From: Phragmites australis | Lineage: Eukaryota; Streptophyta; Magnoliopsida; Poales; Poaceae | NCBI RefSeq assembly: GCF_958298935.1 | Contig: NC_084922.1 | Coordinates: forward strand, 3,474,501 to 3,538,500 | DNA: 64,000 nt | Reading direction: 5' to 3' | Shown here: piece by piece, positions 33,421 to 44,624 of the stretch | Numbering within the stretch: the stretch's first letter is position 1 | Layout of the letters: each line of letters starts with the position of its first letter | The notes under the pieces: model-generated | Database searches by the model: none | Told to the model about the DNA's origin: nothing | The model's input: the letters and a program-made list of their open reading frames with translations, nothing else | Translations under genes and position numbers: made by a program

Positions 33421-36400
33421 TCCCCCTCCCCTACAACGCCATCCTCGGGCGTCTGGCGCTCGCCAAGTTCATGATGGCCGTGCACTACGCATATCTCACG
33501 GTTAAGATGCCGGGCCCCGCGGGCCCAATCTCCGTGATCGCCGACTCCGGCGGCGCCGTCTCCTGCGCTGAGCAGTCATACATGGCTCTGGTTTCAGCAC
33601 AGGCCGAGGTCGAAGGCTGTACAGGGGGCCCGGGACCTTCTTCATCCAAACCCCGAGTCGCCGCCGATGACTCTGTTTCGACGATGGAGGTCGTGGTGGG
33701 TGAAGGCGCTACCCAGGTCGTCCGGATCGGCGGTGACCTGGGCAGCAAATAGGAAAGCGCGCTCGTCGCCTTCCTCCGGGCTAACGCAGACATGTTTGCC
33801 TGGCAACCGTCCGACATGCCCGGGATCCCTAGGGAGGTGATCGAGCATCACTTGGCGGTGCGCCCGGACGCCCGCCCGGTGAAGCAGAAGGTCCGGCGGC
33901 AGGCGCCTGAGCGCCAGGAGTTTATCCGAGAGCAGGTCAGCAAGCTCCTCGACGCCGGATTTATCCGAGAAGTCCTCCACCCCGACTGGCTGGCAAACCC
34001 AGTCATCGTCCCGAAGGCCAACGGCAAGCTCCGCATGTGCGTGTACTACACCGACTTAAATAAGGCTTGCCCTAAAGATCCCTTCCCCTTACCTCGCATT
34101 GATCAAATTGTAGATGCAACTGCGGGATGCAATCTTTTATGCTTTTTAGATGCAAACTCTGGATATCACCAGATTCGTATGGCCGTAGGGGACGAGGAAA
34201 AAACTGCTTTTACCACTCCGGTGGGGACTTATTGCTATATGTCAATGCCTTTTGGCCTGCGAAACGCTGGATCCTCTTTCCAGCGCGCTATTCGTATTAC
34301 CCTTGATTCACAGGTTGGCCGCAACGTCGAGGCTTACATCGACGATCTCGTGGTCAAAACCCGAGACCGTGCCACCCTACTCGAGGACCTTGCCGAGACT
34401 TTCAACAGTCTCCGCACTACCCGCCTCAAGCTCAACTCCGAGAAGTGTGTCTTCGGGGTGCCGGCGGGCAAGCTCCTCGGTTTCTTGGTTTCTGGCCGAG
34501 GAATCGAGGCCAATCCAGAGAAGATCCGGGCCATCGAGCAGATGCGACCCCCGGCTCGACTCAAAGAGGTCCAGCGTCTCGCCGGCTGCATGGCGGCCCT
34601 CGGGCACTTCATCTCCAAGCTCGGGGAGCGAGGGCTCCCCCTCTTCAAGCTTCTGAAGAAGACCGGTCGTTTCGACTGGACGCCGGAGGCCGAGCAGGCC
34701 TTCCGTGATCTGAAGAAGTACCTCACCTCGCCACCCGTGCTGGTGGCTCCCTCCGAAGGTGAGCCCCTACTGCTCTACGTTTCGGCCACTCCTCAGGTCG
34801 TGAGCATGGTGCTGGTGGTGGAGCGTGACGAGCACGTGGGGCCAGGTGCTGGGTCCCAGCTCCCAGTGGCCCCCGAGCACTCACCCGTCCTCGCGGCTCC
34901 CCCTGAGCGAGGGGTCGAGCCCGAGCACACTGCTCCTCCCGATCAGGGAGTCGAGCCCAAGTATCCGGCCAGCCCCGACCATGCCGCCGAGCCTGGGGGC
35001 TGCAGCAGCCCCCCGGGTAAAACCGCCGTCCGGGCCCGCCGGGTACAGCGACCGGTGTACTTCGTCAGTGAAGTCCTCCGGGAAGCCAAGACAAGATATC
35101 CCCAGGCTCAGAAGCTGCTCTACGCCGTGCTCGTCTTTTCCCGGAAGCTGCGCCACTACTTACAGGCGCACAAGATCTCGGTGGTTACCACGTATCCACT
35201 GGGACCCATTCTACGGAACCGGGAAGGCACCAGGCGTGTTGTCAAGTGGGCAGTGGAGCTGGCGGAATTCGACCTACACTTTGTCAATCGCCAGGCGATC
35301 AAAAGCCAGGCGCTCTCCGACTTCGTGGCAGAGTGGACACCCGTCCCCAACATCGTTCCAGAAGAGATCTCTGCCTATCCCGGGCACGACGCGCCCGGGT
35401 ACTGGGTCATGCACTTCGACGGCTCCCTCTCGCTGAAGGGCGCTGGGGCCGGAGTGGTTCTCACCTCCCCAACGGGTGAAGAGCTCTAGTACGTCGTGCA
35501 GTTGCAGTTCCGCGCGTCCAACAACATGGCGGAATATGAAGGTCTCATCGCCGGCCTCCGGGCTGCGGTGGGGCTCAGGATTCGTCGCCTCCTGGTCAAA
35601 GGGGACTCCCAACTGGTGGTCAACCAGGTATCCAAGGAGTACCAGTGCACGGATCCTCAAATGGCGGCGTACGTGGCTGCGGTCAGGAAGCTGGAGAGGC
35701 GTTTTGATGGCCTGGAGTTGCGGCACATCCCTCGTCGCGACAACATTCTGGCCGACGAGCTCTCCCGCCTGGCCTCCTCCCGTGCGCGCGTCCCTACCGG
35801 AGTTTTTGAAGAAAGACTCGCACGGCCTTCCGTCCTGCCTGCCGAACAGGACGAAGGGGAAACCTCGAACTCAATTAAGGGGACCCCGGCGGTGCCCTCA
35901 GTGGGAAGCCCCGTCAGGGCGCCGCCGTCCGGCGAGTGCGCTGCACTCGCCGAATGTTCTCAAGATGCCTCGTGGATGTCTGACATCTGAGGGTACTTGA
36001 AGGAAAAGTTCCTTCCCGGGGATGAGGCGTCTGCCGAAAGAGTTGCTCGACAGTCCAGACGCTATACCATAGTAGATGGGGATCTCTACCGGCGTAGCGC
36101 AGGAGGTGTCCTCCTGAAATGCATCTCCCGGGCAGAAGGCGGCGATCTTCTAACTGAGATCCACGAGGGCGAGTGTGGTGGTCATTCATCGTTCCGCACG
36201 CTGGTCGGGAAGGCCTTCCGGCAAGGTTTCTACTGGCCTACAGCTCTCCATGATGCTTCCGAGCTGGTTCGGCGCTGCAGGGCGTGCCAGTTCCACGCAA
36301 AGCAGATTCACCAGCCAGCTCAGGCTCTTCATACCATCCCCCTGTCATGGCGTTTCGCGGTCTGGGGGTTGGACATTCTGGGTCCATTCCCCCGAGCAAT

Positions 36401-37208
36401 CGGGGGCTATGCGTACATATATGTCGCCATCAACAAGTTCACCAAGTGGCCGGAGGCGGTCCCAGTCATCAAAGTGACCAAAAACACGGTGCTCCAGTTT
36501 ATCCGCGGCATCACCAGTCGCTTTGGCATCCCGAACCGGATCATCACCGACAACGGCACCCAGTTCACGAGTGCCCTGTTCGGGGACTATTGCGAAGACC
36601 TTGGCATCAAGCTCTGCTTCGCCTCCGTCGCTCATCCTCGGAGTAACGGGCAAGTCGAGCGCGCCAACGCGGAGATACTAAAGGGCCTCAAAACCCGGAC
36701 CTATAACGTGCTCGTCAAGCACGGGAAGGGATGGGTGGACGAGCTGCTCGCCGTGCTATGGGCTAATCGGACCACGCCAAGCCGTGCCACCGGGGAGACT
36801 CCGTTCTTCCTCGTCTACGGCGCTGAGGCGGTCCTCCCCTCCGAGCTCACTCTAGGCTCCCCTCGGGTGCATGCATATTCTGAGGGTGAGCAGGATCAGC
36901 AAAGGCGTGACGACGTTGACTACCTGGAAGAGCGCCGGCGGCGTGCCGCCGTCCGGGCGGCTCGGTACCAGCAGAGTCTACGGCGATATCATCTGCGCCA
37001 TGTCCGGGCCCGATCTCTCGAGGTGGGGGACCTAGTTCTCCGACGCGTCCAGTCGCGCAAAGGAAAGAATAAGCTGTCCCCTATGTGGGAAGGTCCCTTC
37101 ACCGTGATCGGGGTCCCGCGAGAAGGATCTTTCAGGTTGGCGGCAGAGGATGGGCAGCCGCTCCCGAACCCGTGGAACATCGAGCACCTGCGCAGGTTCT
37201 ACCCGTAG
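33400..37208 (+). pseudogene. Gypsy pol: reverse transcriptase, RNase H, integrase, three nonsense codons
   Basis: One frame runs from a protease remnant (LPYNAILGRLALAKF) to the stop at 37206-37208. Nonsense codons interrupt it at 33750-33752 (TAG), 35487-35489 (TAG) and 35988-35990 (TGA). The reverse transcriptase has [31 protein letters not shown] and the active site YIDD at 34335-34346. RNase H begins near [15 protein letters not shown] (about 35410). Integrase has an HHCC finger (HEGECGGH...CRACQFH), then catalytic Asp in LDILGPFP, Asp in TDNGTQF and Glu in NGQVERANAEI. It ends WNIEHLRRFYP without a chromodomain. A Pro/Glu-rich insert lies between reverse transcriptase and RNase H (about 34850-35030). 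Confidence 0.9.
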
Positions 37209-37357
37209 ACGGCCATGCTCGCGGCTCAGGCCAACCAGGCCGGGGGCCTTCCCACCACCCATTGGGTAAGTCACCGTCGCCCAACCTTGTAAAATTTGTA
37301 AATCCAATATCTCAATATGCAGTCGCTATGTCAAATTCATTTTTCTGGATTTCGTAT

Positions 37358-38450
37358 GTTTAATCTGTCTGGTGAGATGCTCGATTGAGCGAGAAAAAGT
37401 TCGCTCTCTCATTTTCCCTGCTGATAAAAGAATCCCAATCGGTATGTATGCGGGCAGTTGTCACTAACTTACGTCCGGCATGGTAGGCTGTGGTGTTCGG
37501 TGTCGTGGCAGGCTCCCGGGCACTACCGAGTTCCGGGGCGCTCTGGGTAATCCTATCACTCGAGCTGCTCGAGTAGTCCGGAGCTCAGGCCCCCAGGACG
37601 GGCTGTCGGTGCTCGGTCTGGTCTGTCATACCCGGGCGCCACCGAACCATAGGACCTCTGGGTTATGCCTCTGTCTGCTCTCGATTCGCCGATTTGGGTA
37701 TTCAAGAGGTCTCGGGTCGAAAACAAGAGCAGTCTATAACAAGTACCGCACTGACAGAGCGCACTAGGCAAAGAAATTCCCTATTCTCTCTTAAGTCACA
37801 TGCCGACAATCAAGAGCAGCTCGACCGCGAGGGCTTCGATGCCCCGGTCGCTGGTCGACCCCAAGGGTCCTCGGGTGGTCCTACCACTTAGGCATGAGTG
37901 GTCGAGATCACCCGACCCCGGGAGCCTCATGTGCCCCTGGACGCTCGGGCACTCCGGCTGAAGGAACCAAGTCCCCGGGCACCCCGAGCTCGGAAGCACA
38001 CGCCCCTCCTGGATCGGTTGGCCAGAAGACCGACAGCTGTCCGGTGAGTGGTTAAATTCGGACAAATTTGCGTTCAATAATTTTATGTTCCCGAGTCATC
38101 ATCGGGGGCCCTCGCATTTTAATCTGCTCGGCGAGATGATCTCATCACGCACAAAACCCTACCGTGTGTCTACTTTTTCCTGGAACGACAGAGCGGTTTG
38201 TAGAAAGGTGTACCGCGCGTACGGTAATGTCCGACCGAAGCCCTTCGTGGTGGTCGTGGTGTTCGGTCCGCTTTCAAAGACCCCGAGCACTACCAAGTCC
38301 TTGGGTGCCCTGGGTAATCCTATCGCTCGAGCTGCTCGAGTAGTCCGGAGCCCAGGCCTCAGGGGTGGGCTGTCAGTACTCGGACCGGTCCATCTTAAGC
38401 CCGGGCACCACCGGACCACGGGGACTCTTGGTCACATTTCCGCCCGCACA
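37358..38450 (+). repeat. Two diverged copies of a roughly 330-bp module in the gypsy 3' spacer
   Basis: Copies at about 37358-37690 and 38112-38450 share TTTAATCTG, a GGTGAGATG/GGCGAGATG block, GTGGTGTTCGGT, GGGTAATCCTATC, TCGAGCTGCTCGAGTAGTCC and CGGGC.CCACCG.ACCA. No coding frame is conserved between them. The CTCGAGCTGCTCGAG core is a near palindrome. Confidence 0.65.
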
Positions 38451-38862
38451 CGTCTCCCGTCTACTGACTGAGTGGTCGCGAGGTGAAAAAGTATTCACCG
38501 GTCACGGCGTGTTCCGTGCTGGATCGATCCATCTCCCGAGCAAGGAACTTCGTGTCTTTGTCTTTTGACTTAGACGATGCGGACTTGTGAGGGCTCGAGG
38601 GCTGAACGCGCCAAGAACAACGATCGGGACAGCTTCATTCTCGGGGATGGAAAGGTCGGGAACGGTCCGACTGAGTACTCCCCGGGGCTTCAAGGCAAAA
38701 CATCGGAAGGAACACTAAGTACTCAAGAACACTGGAGTTGCGAGCCCAAAGAAAAGCTGCCATTATATTCACAAGGCAAATACAAGCATTTCTGAGGGAT
38801 CACTCCCATATTTACATCTGTCCAAGACAACAACAAAAGAAAAAGAAACGACTACAAAAAGC

Positions 38863-41650
38863 CTAGTCGGCAGCGGAGGCGGTGTCCGAGTCATCTGGGT
38901 CATCCCCGGGGGCTGGCAGCGGCGGCACTTCCCGCCTAAAACTGGCCGCCACTTCGGTAGCGGTACTCCGAACCGCTTCCCGGGCAGCCTCTCCCTCGGC
39001 TTCAACCACTCCTTCTCGCGCCGGCTCCAGCGGGAAGTTCGGGTCTCTGCTTCGGTAGCAGGCCAGGATGTGCTCGGCCACCGCATGAGCCAAGCCGCGT
39101 CCCTCCCGGGCGGCGAGTTCCTGGACGGCCCAGGGCAGGGCCTCGAGGCACTCGCAGACCAGCTGAAGCCCTAGGACTTGTCGTGCGGGGCTGTCACTCT
39201 TCTGGTCTTCGACGAGCCGTCCAAGACCGCCCTTCTCCACTGCCCGCCGCATCCGCCGCAGTATGTCCTCCAACATCTGCTGCAGGTTGACCCGCGAGAC
39301 GAACGCGGTCTCGAGCTTCTCCTTCGCAGCTCGCAGCTGCGCCTCAAGTCCCTGGTCCCCGACCGGGCCAGAAGAACCGCCGTCGGTTGCGGAGCTCGCA
39401 GCTTGCTTCGTCTGCGCCACCAGCTCGGACAAGGCGCGCTCACGGGCGGTTAGCCCCACCTCGTGTTTCGCGTTCTCCTCCTCCCTGGTGGCGACGGTCG
39501 CTGCCGCCGCGGCAGCCTCCCCCTCTCGACGGGTTAGCTCCCCCTCCCGACGGGCCAGCACGTCATCTTGGTGGGCCAACGAGTCCTCCCGGGCACCTAG
39601 ATCCGCCGCCGTGATCTCATTGTCCACCTCCCGAAGGGAGATGTCCTCCTCCCAACGGGAGATATCTTCTCTGATCCTCCGGAGGTCATCTTCCCAGCGT
39701 TGGAGGTCAGCGCGCGTCTGTTCGGCCTCGCCCTCCCGACGAGTCAGCTCGACCCGCAGCTCCTCCGCCGCCTTCTCGCGGACTGCGACCGCTGCCTCCC
39801 TCTCCTGCGCCTGCCCCATCCTGGCAAGGGCCTCGGCAGCCTGCTGCCTCGACGCCTCAGCCAGGCGGGCGGCATCTTCTCGCTCCCGCGTGGCTTCCGC
39901 CCGCGCGGCCTTCAAAATCTCTTGTTCCCGCGCGACCTCCGCGCGGGTATCTTCCAGGAGTTTCTGCTCCCGCGCGGTCGCCGCGCGGGCCTCCTCCTGG
40001 GCGCTTGCGAGCTGTGCCCTGCTCCATCCTCCTCTCAGCCGCCGCTTCCGCCGTCCTCCCCGTGGCCGCCACGGCTGTTGGCGCCACCGCCGTCGCTGCG
40101 TCCGCCTGCGTCGATGCGGCCGGTGGGCTTGGCTCTGGCCTCGGCGCCCGCGCCCCTTCAGTCACGGTGGCGCCCGCGGTCGGCCTGCGGGAGATAGACG
40201 AAGATTAAAATCGAAGCTCAGTTCGGGCAAGGAGCGCCCAAGAAAGAGCGAAGAAGGAAACTTACCCGGTCGTCATCCCCCGATACTGCCATTTGGCCGC
40301 CGGGAGCCTGAAGTCCGGGTCCGGCGGCGCCGGCCCAGAGTCCTCCCGTCGCCTCTTCCACTGGGGGCTCGACGGGGCCACCGCGCGGCTCTCGTGCGCC
40401 GGGCCAGGCCCCATCCGCACGAGTCGCGGCTCCAGGACCGGGAACGCCGCCGCTGCCGTCGGCGACGGCGGGGAGTCCGGCACCGAGATGAAGACTCGGG
40501 GGCGCTTCCGCCGATCCCCCGGCGCCACCACCACTGCAGTGTCGGTGGTGCCCTCCTCTCTGGTGCGGCGGCTGCTGCCCGCAGCGGCCCTATCGCCAGC
40601 CCGCGCCGAGCTGTTCGTAGCCTCCTCGCAGAGCAGCTCATCCAACCCAGGGAGCTCGGAGGCCTCGGGGCTCCGGCTCCTCGGCCGGTCCACGAGCCCC
40701 TGGGCATCGAACTCCGGCAGCTGCGCCATGATCGCCACCCGATCAGGATTGGCGCAGAGCGCCATCTCCGGCCACGGGAGTTCCGCCCGGCTCATGTCTT
40801 CCACTCCGGTGATCACTCGGGTCATGCCCCTCAGCTCCGCCGGGCCTAGGTCCCAGCTTGCGCCGATTTGGGTCCGAGTGATGTCCTCAGGCCCGGTGTA
40901 GAACCAGCACGGCCGGGCCCGCTCCTGCAGGGGCGCCAGGCGACGGCGCAGGAAGTCCACCACCACCATGACCGAGGTCAGCCGGGAGTCGCGCAGGAGC
41001 CGGATGCGCTCAAACACTGGCTCCAACCTCGCGTCCTCTGGCGGCGGCACCTCCCACGTCGACCTCCGAGGTTCCGCCGCCGCTTCTGGTAGATCAAGAC
41101 GCTCGTGGGGGTCGACGTCGATGAAGAACCAGTCCCGTCGCCATTCCTCCCACTTGCTACGCAGTACCTGAGGGATGTAGTGCTCCCCCAGGCCGTCTCG
41201 TAGCCGAAGGCTGCAGCACCCCGCGACATCCGCCGTGGAGTGCCCTCTCTTCTTCCCCGTCGGCCGCAAGACGAAGAAGTGTCGTAGAAGCGTCACCGAA
41301 GGCGCCACCCCCACGAACATCTCGCAAAGGTGCGCGAAGACCGCCAACACCACAACGGAGTTAGAGCTCAGGTGCACCAGCTGGATGCCGTAGGTCTCAA
41401 GAACTTGGAGGAAGAAGGTAGAGAACGGCGGCACCAACCCCGCCACCACGAAAGAGGTGAAGAGAACAATCCGCCTGGGAACGGTTGTCGCCGGCGTCAA
41501 GCTCGCCGGCGTCACCACCACGGCTCCCTCTTGCCCCTCGGGCACCAACAATTTCCTAATCTTGGTCGCCGCCTCTTCGTTCCTCAGAAGAGACTCCGGC
41601 AGAATGCTGTCCGAAGCCTTGTCGCGACGGCCTCCTCCGACTCTCGGCAT
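38863..41650 (-). pseudogene. Reverse-strand gene of the gypsy element (putative gypsy-type transposon protein plus coiled coil)
   Basis: The reverse-strand frame from ATG 41650 (MPRVGGGRRDKASDSILPES) resembles the plant 'putative gypsy type transposon' family, with VPRRIVLFTSFVVAGLVPPF, FFLQVLETYGIQLVHLSSNS and a KWEEWRRDWFFIDVD block. Exon 1 ends at 40266 on a strong donor (CCGG/GTAAGT). The acceptor CCCGCAG gives exon 2 from 40184 (81-bp intron), and frame is kept across the junction. Exon 2 continues into a long Glu/Arg/Ala coiled coil (RREGEAEQTRADLQRWEDDL) and ends ASAAD at 38863. One single-base frameshift near 40016-40023 is the only defect seen. Spliced length is about 900 residues. 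Such antisense genes are known in Tat-type elements; the function is unknown. Confidence 0.65.
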
Positions 41651-41800
41651 CTCGGCAGGAGTGGAGGTGCTTTGGTGGTGGAGAGAGAGAAGGAGAAGCG
41701 CTCCGGTCGCCTGAAAGTTTTCTAAGGGCTTCGGAGCACGGAGGAGGCAAGAGCAAGAGTGCAGGAAGGCGTAAAGAGGGGGACGGATCGATCCCCTCCC

Positions 41801-41810
41801 CCTTTTATAT
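41801..41810 (-). promoter_or_regulatory. TATA box of the gypsy reverse-strand gene
   Basis: ATATAAAAGG on the - strand lies about 150 bp upstream of ATG 41650, just inside the 3' LTR border. The good TATA match and spacing suggest the antisense gene has its own promoter, independent of the LTR. Confidence 0.55.
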
Positions 41811-42426
41811 CTCAAAGTTCAAATGTTGCCGCCCAACGGTTCGCTCGGCGAAACGCCCCCTCGATCGACGCAACCGCCAGGCGAATCTCCCTCCGATCGT
41901 GCGGCGTCAGCGGCTGCCAGATGTATTTTCCTCGATCTGCGCGGCGGCCGCGCGTGCCGCCCGTATGGTCGTCATACCCTTCGGGAGTTGTATGGACACG
42001 CGTCTACTCGTCTCCCCGCTGGGTCGTACCCAAGACCCGGGTCTAAAAAGGCCACCTCTCGAAAGCCTGCCATGTGGCGTCTACGCCAGCCTCGGCCTGG
42101 ACCGCGACGAAGGGCCCATCCGCAGTCTCCGTGCCATCACCTACCAATGGGCCCGGGGGCTACTGTCGGTGTATCAGGAACTAGGGGTCCCTGAGTCCCG
42201 AGAACAGGCCGGCCGTCCGCCACGTGTCACCATCCCGCGAGGTCCCCCCTGAAGGATGAGGAAAATCTAAGTTCCGGGAGAAGGTGCTCGGGGCCACAGC
42301 CTCTGGTTCCCGAGCACTCCAGTTCCCCGATGACCCGCAGAGTCCAAGTACCGGGAAGAAAGTGCTCGGGGAGGTGCCCGCTCGCCCCCGAGTACCATAG
42401 TCCCCCGATGGGCCGAACAGCCAAGT

Positions 42427-42718
42427 GCTCGGGAGAGAGTGCTCGGGGCTGCACGTGGCAGCCCCCGAGCACTCGGTTCCCCGAAGGTTCTACAGAAGAG
42501 CTCGGGAGAGAGTGCTCGGGGCTGCACGTGGCAGCCCCCGAGCACTCGGTTCCCCGAAGGTTCTACAGAAGGGCTCGGGAGAGAGTGCTCGGGGTTGCAC
42601 GTGGCAGCCCCCGAGCACTCGGTTCCCCAAAGGTTCTGCAGAAGTGCTCGGGAGAGAGTGCTCGGGGCTGCACGTGGCAGCCCCCGAGCACCCGGTTCCC
42701 CGAAGGTTCGCGCAAAAT
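42427..42718 (+). repeat. Four 73-bp tandem repeats in the LTR, each with a hairpin and G-box
   Basis: Units start GCTCGGGAGAGAGTGCTCGG at 42427, 42500, 42573 and 42646, with exact 73-bp spacing. Inside each, GTGCTCGGGGCTGC and GCAGCCCCCGAGCAC are inverted copies with a one-base bulge around a short ACGTG loop, so the tip reads CACGTG, a G-box core. Three unit starts remain in the truncated 5' LTR. The unit number differs between element copies, as expected of LTR enhancer repeats. Confidence 0.9.
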
Positions 42719-43205
42719 CACCCGACGCCCCGACGACCCGGAAGGACCCGTCGGCGAGGTGTCAACCAGTCAAAGGTCCGAAGCCGCATTTAATGGGCAT
42801 GCGCGGCCTAACATCCTGACATCCTGACATTCCTAACTGCCCACGCCGCAGTGTCAGTCCCTACCATGCTTTGGCAGAGGGGCGTGGGTCCATTAATTGC
42901 GCGGGTCCCATCCTGTATCATCCGGGGTATCTCGGGATAACATTGCCAGGATCAAAATGTTCTGCCCGCCACCCTGCCCTGGCAGAAGAACAAGACAGGG
43001 TGGGCGCGCCGGGTGCCTCTGTGGCCGCCCGGTGGGCCCTCTCAACGGTGCCAGGACGTCCACAGTGACGGGTGATTGGATGCGCGCTACGTTTTTCCAC
43101 CGCCCTTGTCGCTTCGCCCGGAGGGAATGATGACGCCTTTCTCCGTGGCGTCTTGGAACTTGCACCCCCTCTTTCCCATTTGGGGTAAGTCGTGGTCGGC
43201 GAGTG

Positions 43206-43212
43206 TATAAAA
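43206..43212 (+). promoter_or_regulatory. TATA box of the gypsy 3' LTR
   Basis: TATAAAA in GAGTGTATAAAAGGAAAGG is the best TATA match in the LTR and lies 428 bp before its end. The corresponding part of the 5' LTR is missing. Confidence 0.6.
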
Positions 43213-43638
43213 GGAAAGGATCAACCTGGATCAACGAGGATCAAGCTATCTCTCCAAAAAGGAAGCAATCTCCCCAAAAGCATCCGAAGAACACCACAAG
43301 CAAGCTCGAGTAGAGCTAGAGCAAGAGAGCCTCAAGCTCTCTGTTAGACAACACACCCTTGTAACCAGATACATCCTTGAAGGATTCCCTTCGAGGAAGG
43401 ATATTGCATCCACACAGGAGTAGGGTATTACGCCCCCGTGCGGCCCGAACCTGTCTAAACTCCGGTGCATTTATTTCTCTTTGCACTAGGTCGATCATCC
43501 CCCACCACCGGCCGTTGCATTTATTTCCACTTCCATTTATTTCTCCGACGAACTCGTTCAGGATCATCCCCCCGGCCGAATCTTTAAAAAGGGGTCTCTC
43601 GGGATCCCTGCGACAGGAGTTCATCCTCCGACAGCTTC

Positions 43639-43905
43639 ATTGTCTTCCACACTCCAGTCGGAGAGTGATCAACACGCTTGAGCTTCCACAAGAAATTGAA
43701 AACCTTCAGATACATCTTCATCACTGAAGACGTGAACATAGCTAGGCATGCCCATGGATCGGCCCATAAACTCCTGAAACATCAGATCGCCATGCTGGGC
43801 ATGCCCATGGATCGCACCAGCTATAGTGCCTTCTCTCAATCCCTGGCATCCATCAACCAAAACAGTCATCAAGCGCATCCTCATAGCAGGCTTAGCAAGC
43901 CACAC
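43639..43905 (-). pseudogene. GCP3: GCP3/SPC98 fragment, upstream part
   Basis: The reverse strand reads AKPAMRMRLMTVLVDGCQGL and then AGAIHGHAQHGDLMFQEFMG (about 43905-43760). It then passes abruptly to SSVMKMYLKVFNFLWKLKR and GVWKTMKP (about 43730-43639). Plant GCP3 has roughly 200 or more residues between these blocks as I recall it, so an internal part is missing. The second block continues across the gypsy insertion into 31356. The intact order confirms one gene fragment split by the GCTTC-flanked element. Frames shift between the blocks. Confidence 0.85.
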
Positions 43906-44624
43906 AGAAAGATGTCACAGCGAGAGGTAATTACCCGAAACGTCAAATACATGTGTTGGGATTGGATTCAATGAGTATGACTCGAGACCAGCGAGGATGT
44001 CGATTCAGCGGCGGCTGCCGCTCGCGCGTATAAAGCCCACCACCTCCACCCGCAACAGCCTCGCGGGCTCGCAGCGCAGGCGGGCGAGGAGAGTTCGCAG
44101 CAAAAGCCAACAAAAGAAAAACCACAGAGTCAGTCTCCGTGGAGGCCGAGGCGCCCGTGCGAGCCGGTCGTCATCTCCGCCGCGTCCGCCTTGCGCCTCC
44201 TCCTCGGCCACCTCGGCACTTCCCCTTCCTTGCATCGTCTGTCTCCTGCTTTCGCTTCATCGTCGGGCGTGTCGCGGTGGCCGGTTCCATGGCTAGCCTC
44301 CGCCAGCGGTCATGCACCACAGCCGACGCCCGTGCCACGGCCGCGGCCGCCACTGTGCCTGACGGTCCCACCCTCCATATCGATTTTGAGCTGCTTCTAG
44401 GTTTGGTAGTCGCCAGGACTGGGAGAGTGGGAGTGGGAGATGTGGAGCCGCCGTGTTCGTATCTGGTTGTGGGGAATGGCAGCCGGCATGGGCCTTCGGC
44501 CGGTGGAGTGTAGCGGTGTCTGGGTGGGACGTTTTCATGCGGGCAGCTGGGCCACATCTCGCCAATGGGTGGCTTGTTAGCTTATTTCTAGCAGCACGGA
44601 ACCTAAGATTGATACATACAGACA
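43880..44624. repeat. Source copy of the 745-bp duplicated segment, GC-rich
   Basis: This part of the hAT-like element runs from the last codons of the GCP3 piece through a GC-rich stretch with a TATA-like box at 44029-44034 and a downstream + strand frame (MASLRQRSCTTADARATAAA). The frame has no recognisable domain. It resembles the promoter and first exon of a second captured gene, but that gene cannot be named. Confidence 0.6.

Larger units (their letters stand above)
31357..43633 (+). mobile_element. Ty3/gypsy retrotransposon, Tat-type, with rearranged 5' end
   Basis: A 12.3-kb element is flanked by GCTTC at 31352-31356 and 43634-43638. Its 3' LTR is complete (42164-43633, TGTCGG...CCGACA), but the 5' LTR is cut at 31785. 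Pol order is reverse transcriptase, RNase H, integrase, with no chromodomain. A spacer of about 5 kb then holds a reverse-strand gene, the layout of the Tat lineage as I recall it. The primer-binding site is gone, and gag-pol has four stops and an internal deletion, so it is not autonomous. Over the first 260 bp the two LTRs differ at about 8 positions (near 3%). Confidence 0.9.
42164..43633 (+). repeat. Complete 3' LTR of the gypsy element
   Basis: It begins TGTCGG at 42164, directly after a purine-rich tract (GGGCCCGGGGGCTAC), and ends CCGACA at 43633, followed by GCTTC. Its 1,470 bp contain a G-box in CCGCCACGTGTCACC near the start, four 73-bp repeats at 42427-42718, and a TATA box TATAAAA at 43206-43212. 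Confidence 0.9.

Noticed and set aside
39263..40849. 528-codon open frame on the + strand
   Set aside because: It is the opposite-strand shadow of the coiled-coil gene (38863-41650). It is Ser/Ala/Arg-rich with no domain, whereas the reverse strand has a domain, a splice site and a TATA box.
42427..42718. Regularly spaced repeats that could suggest a CRISPR array
   Set aside because: This is a plant LTR. The 73-bp units are contiguous without unique spacers.
43880..44624. Considered as part of the gypsy element proper
   Set aside because: It lies outside the GCTTC duplication and inside the hAT-like borders. The copy within the gypsy element is the secondary one.
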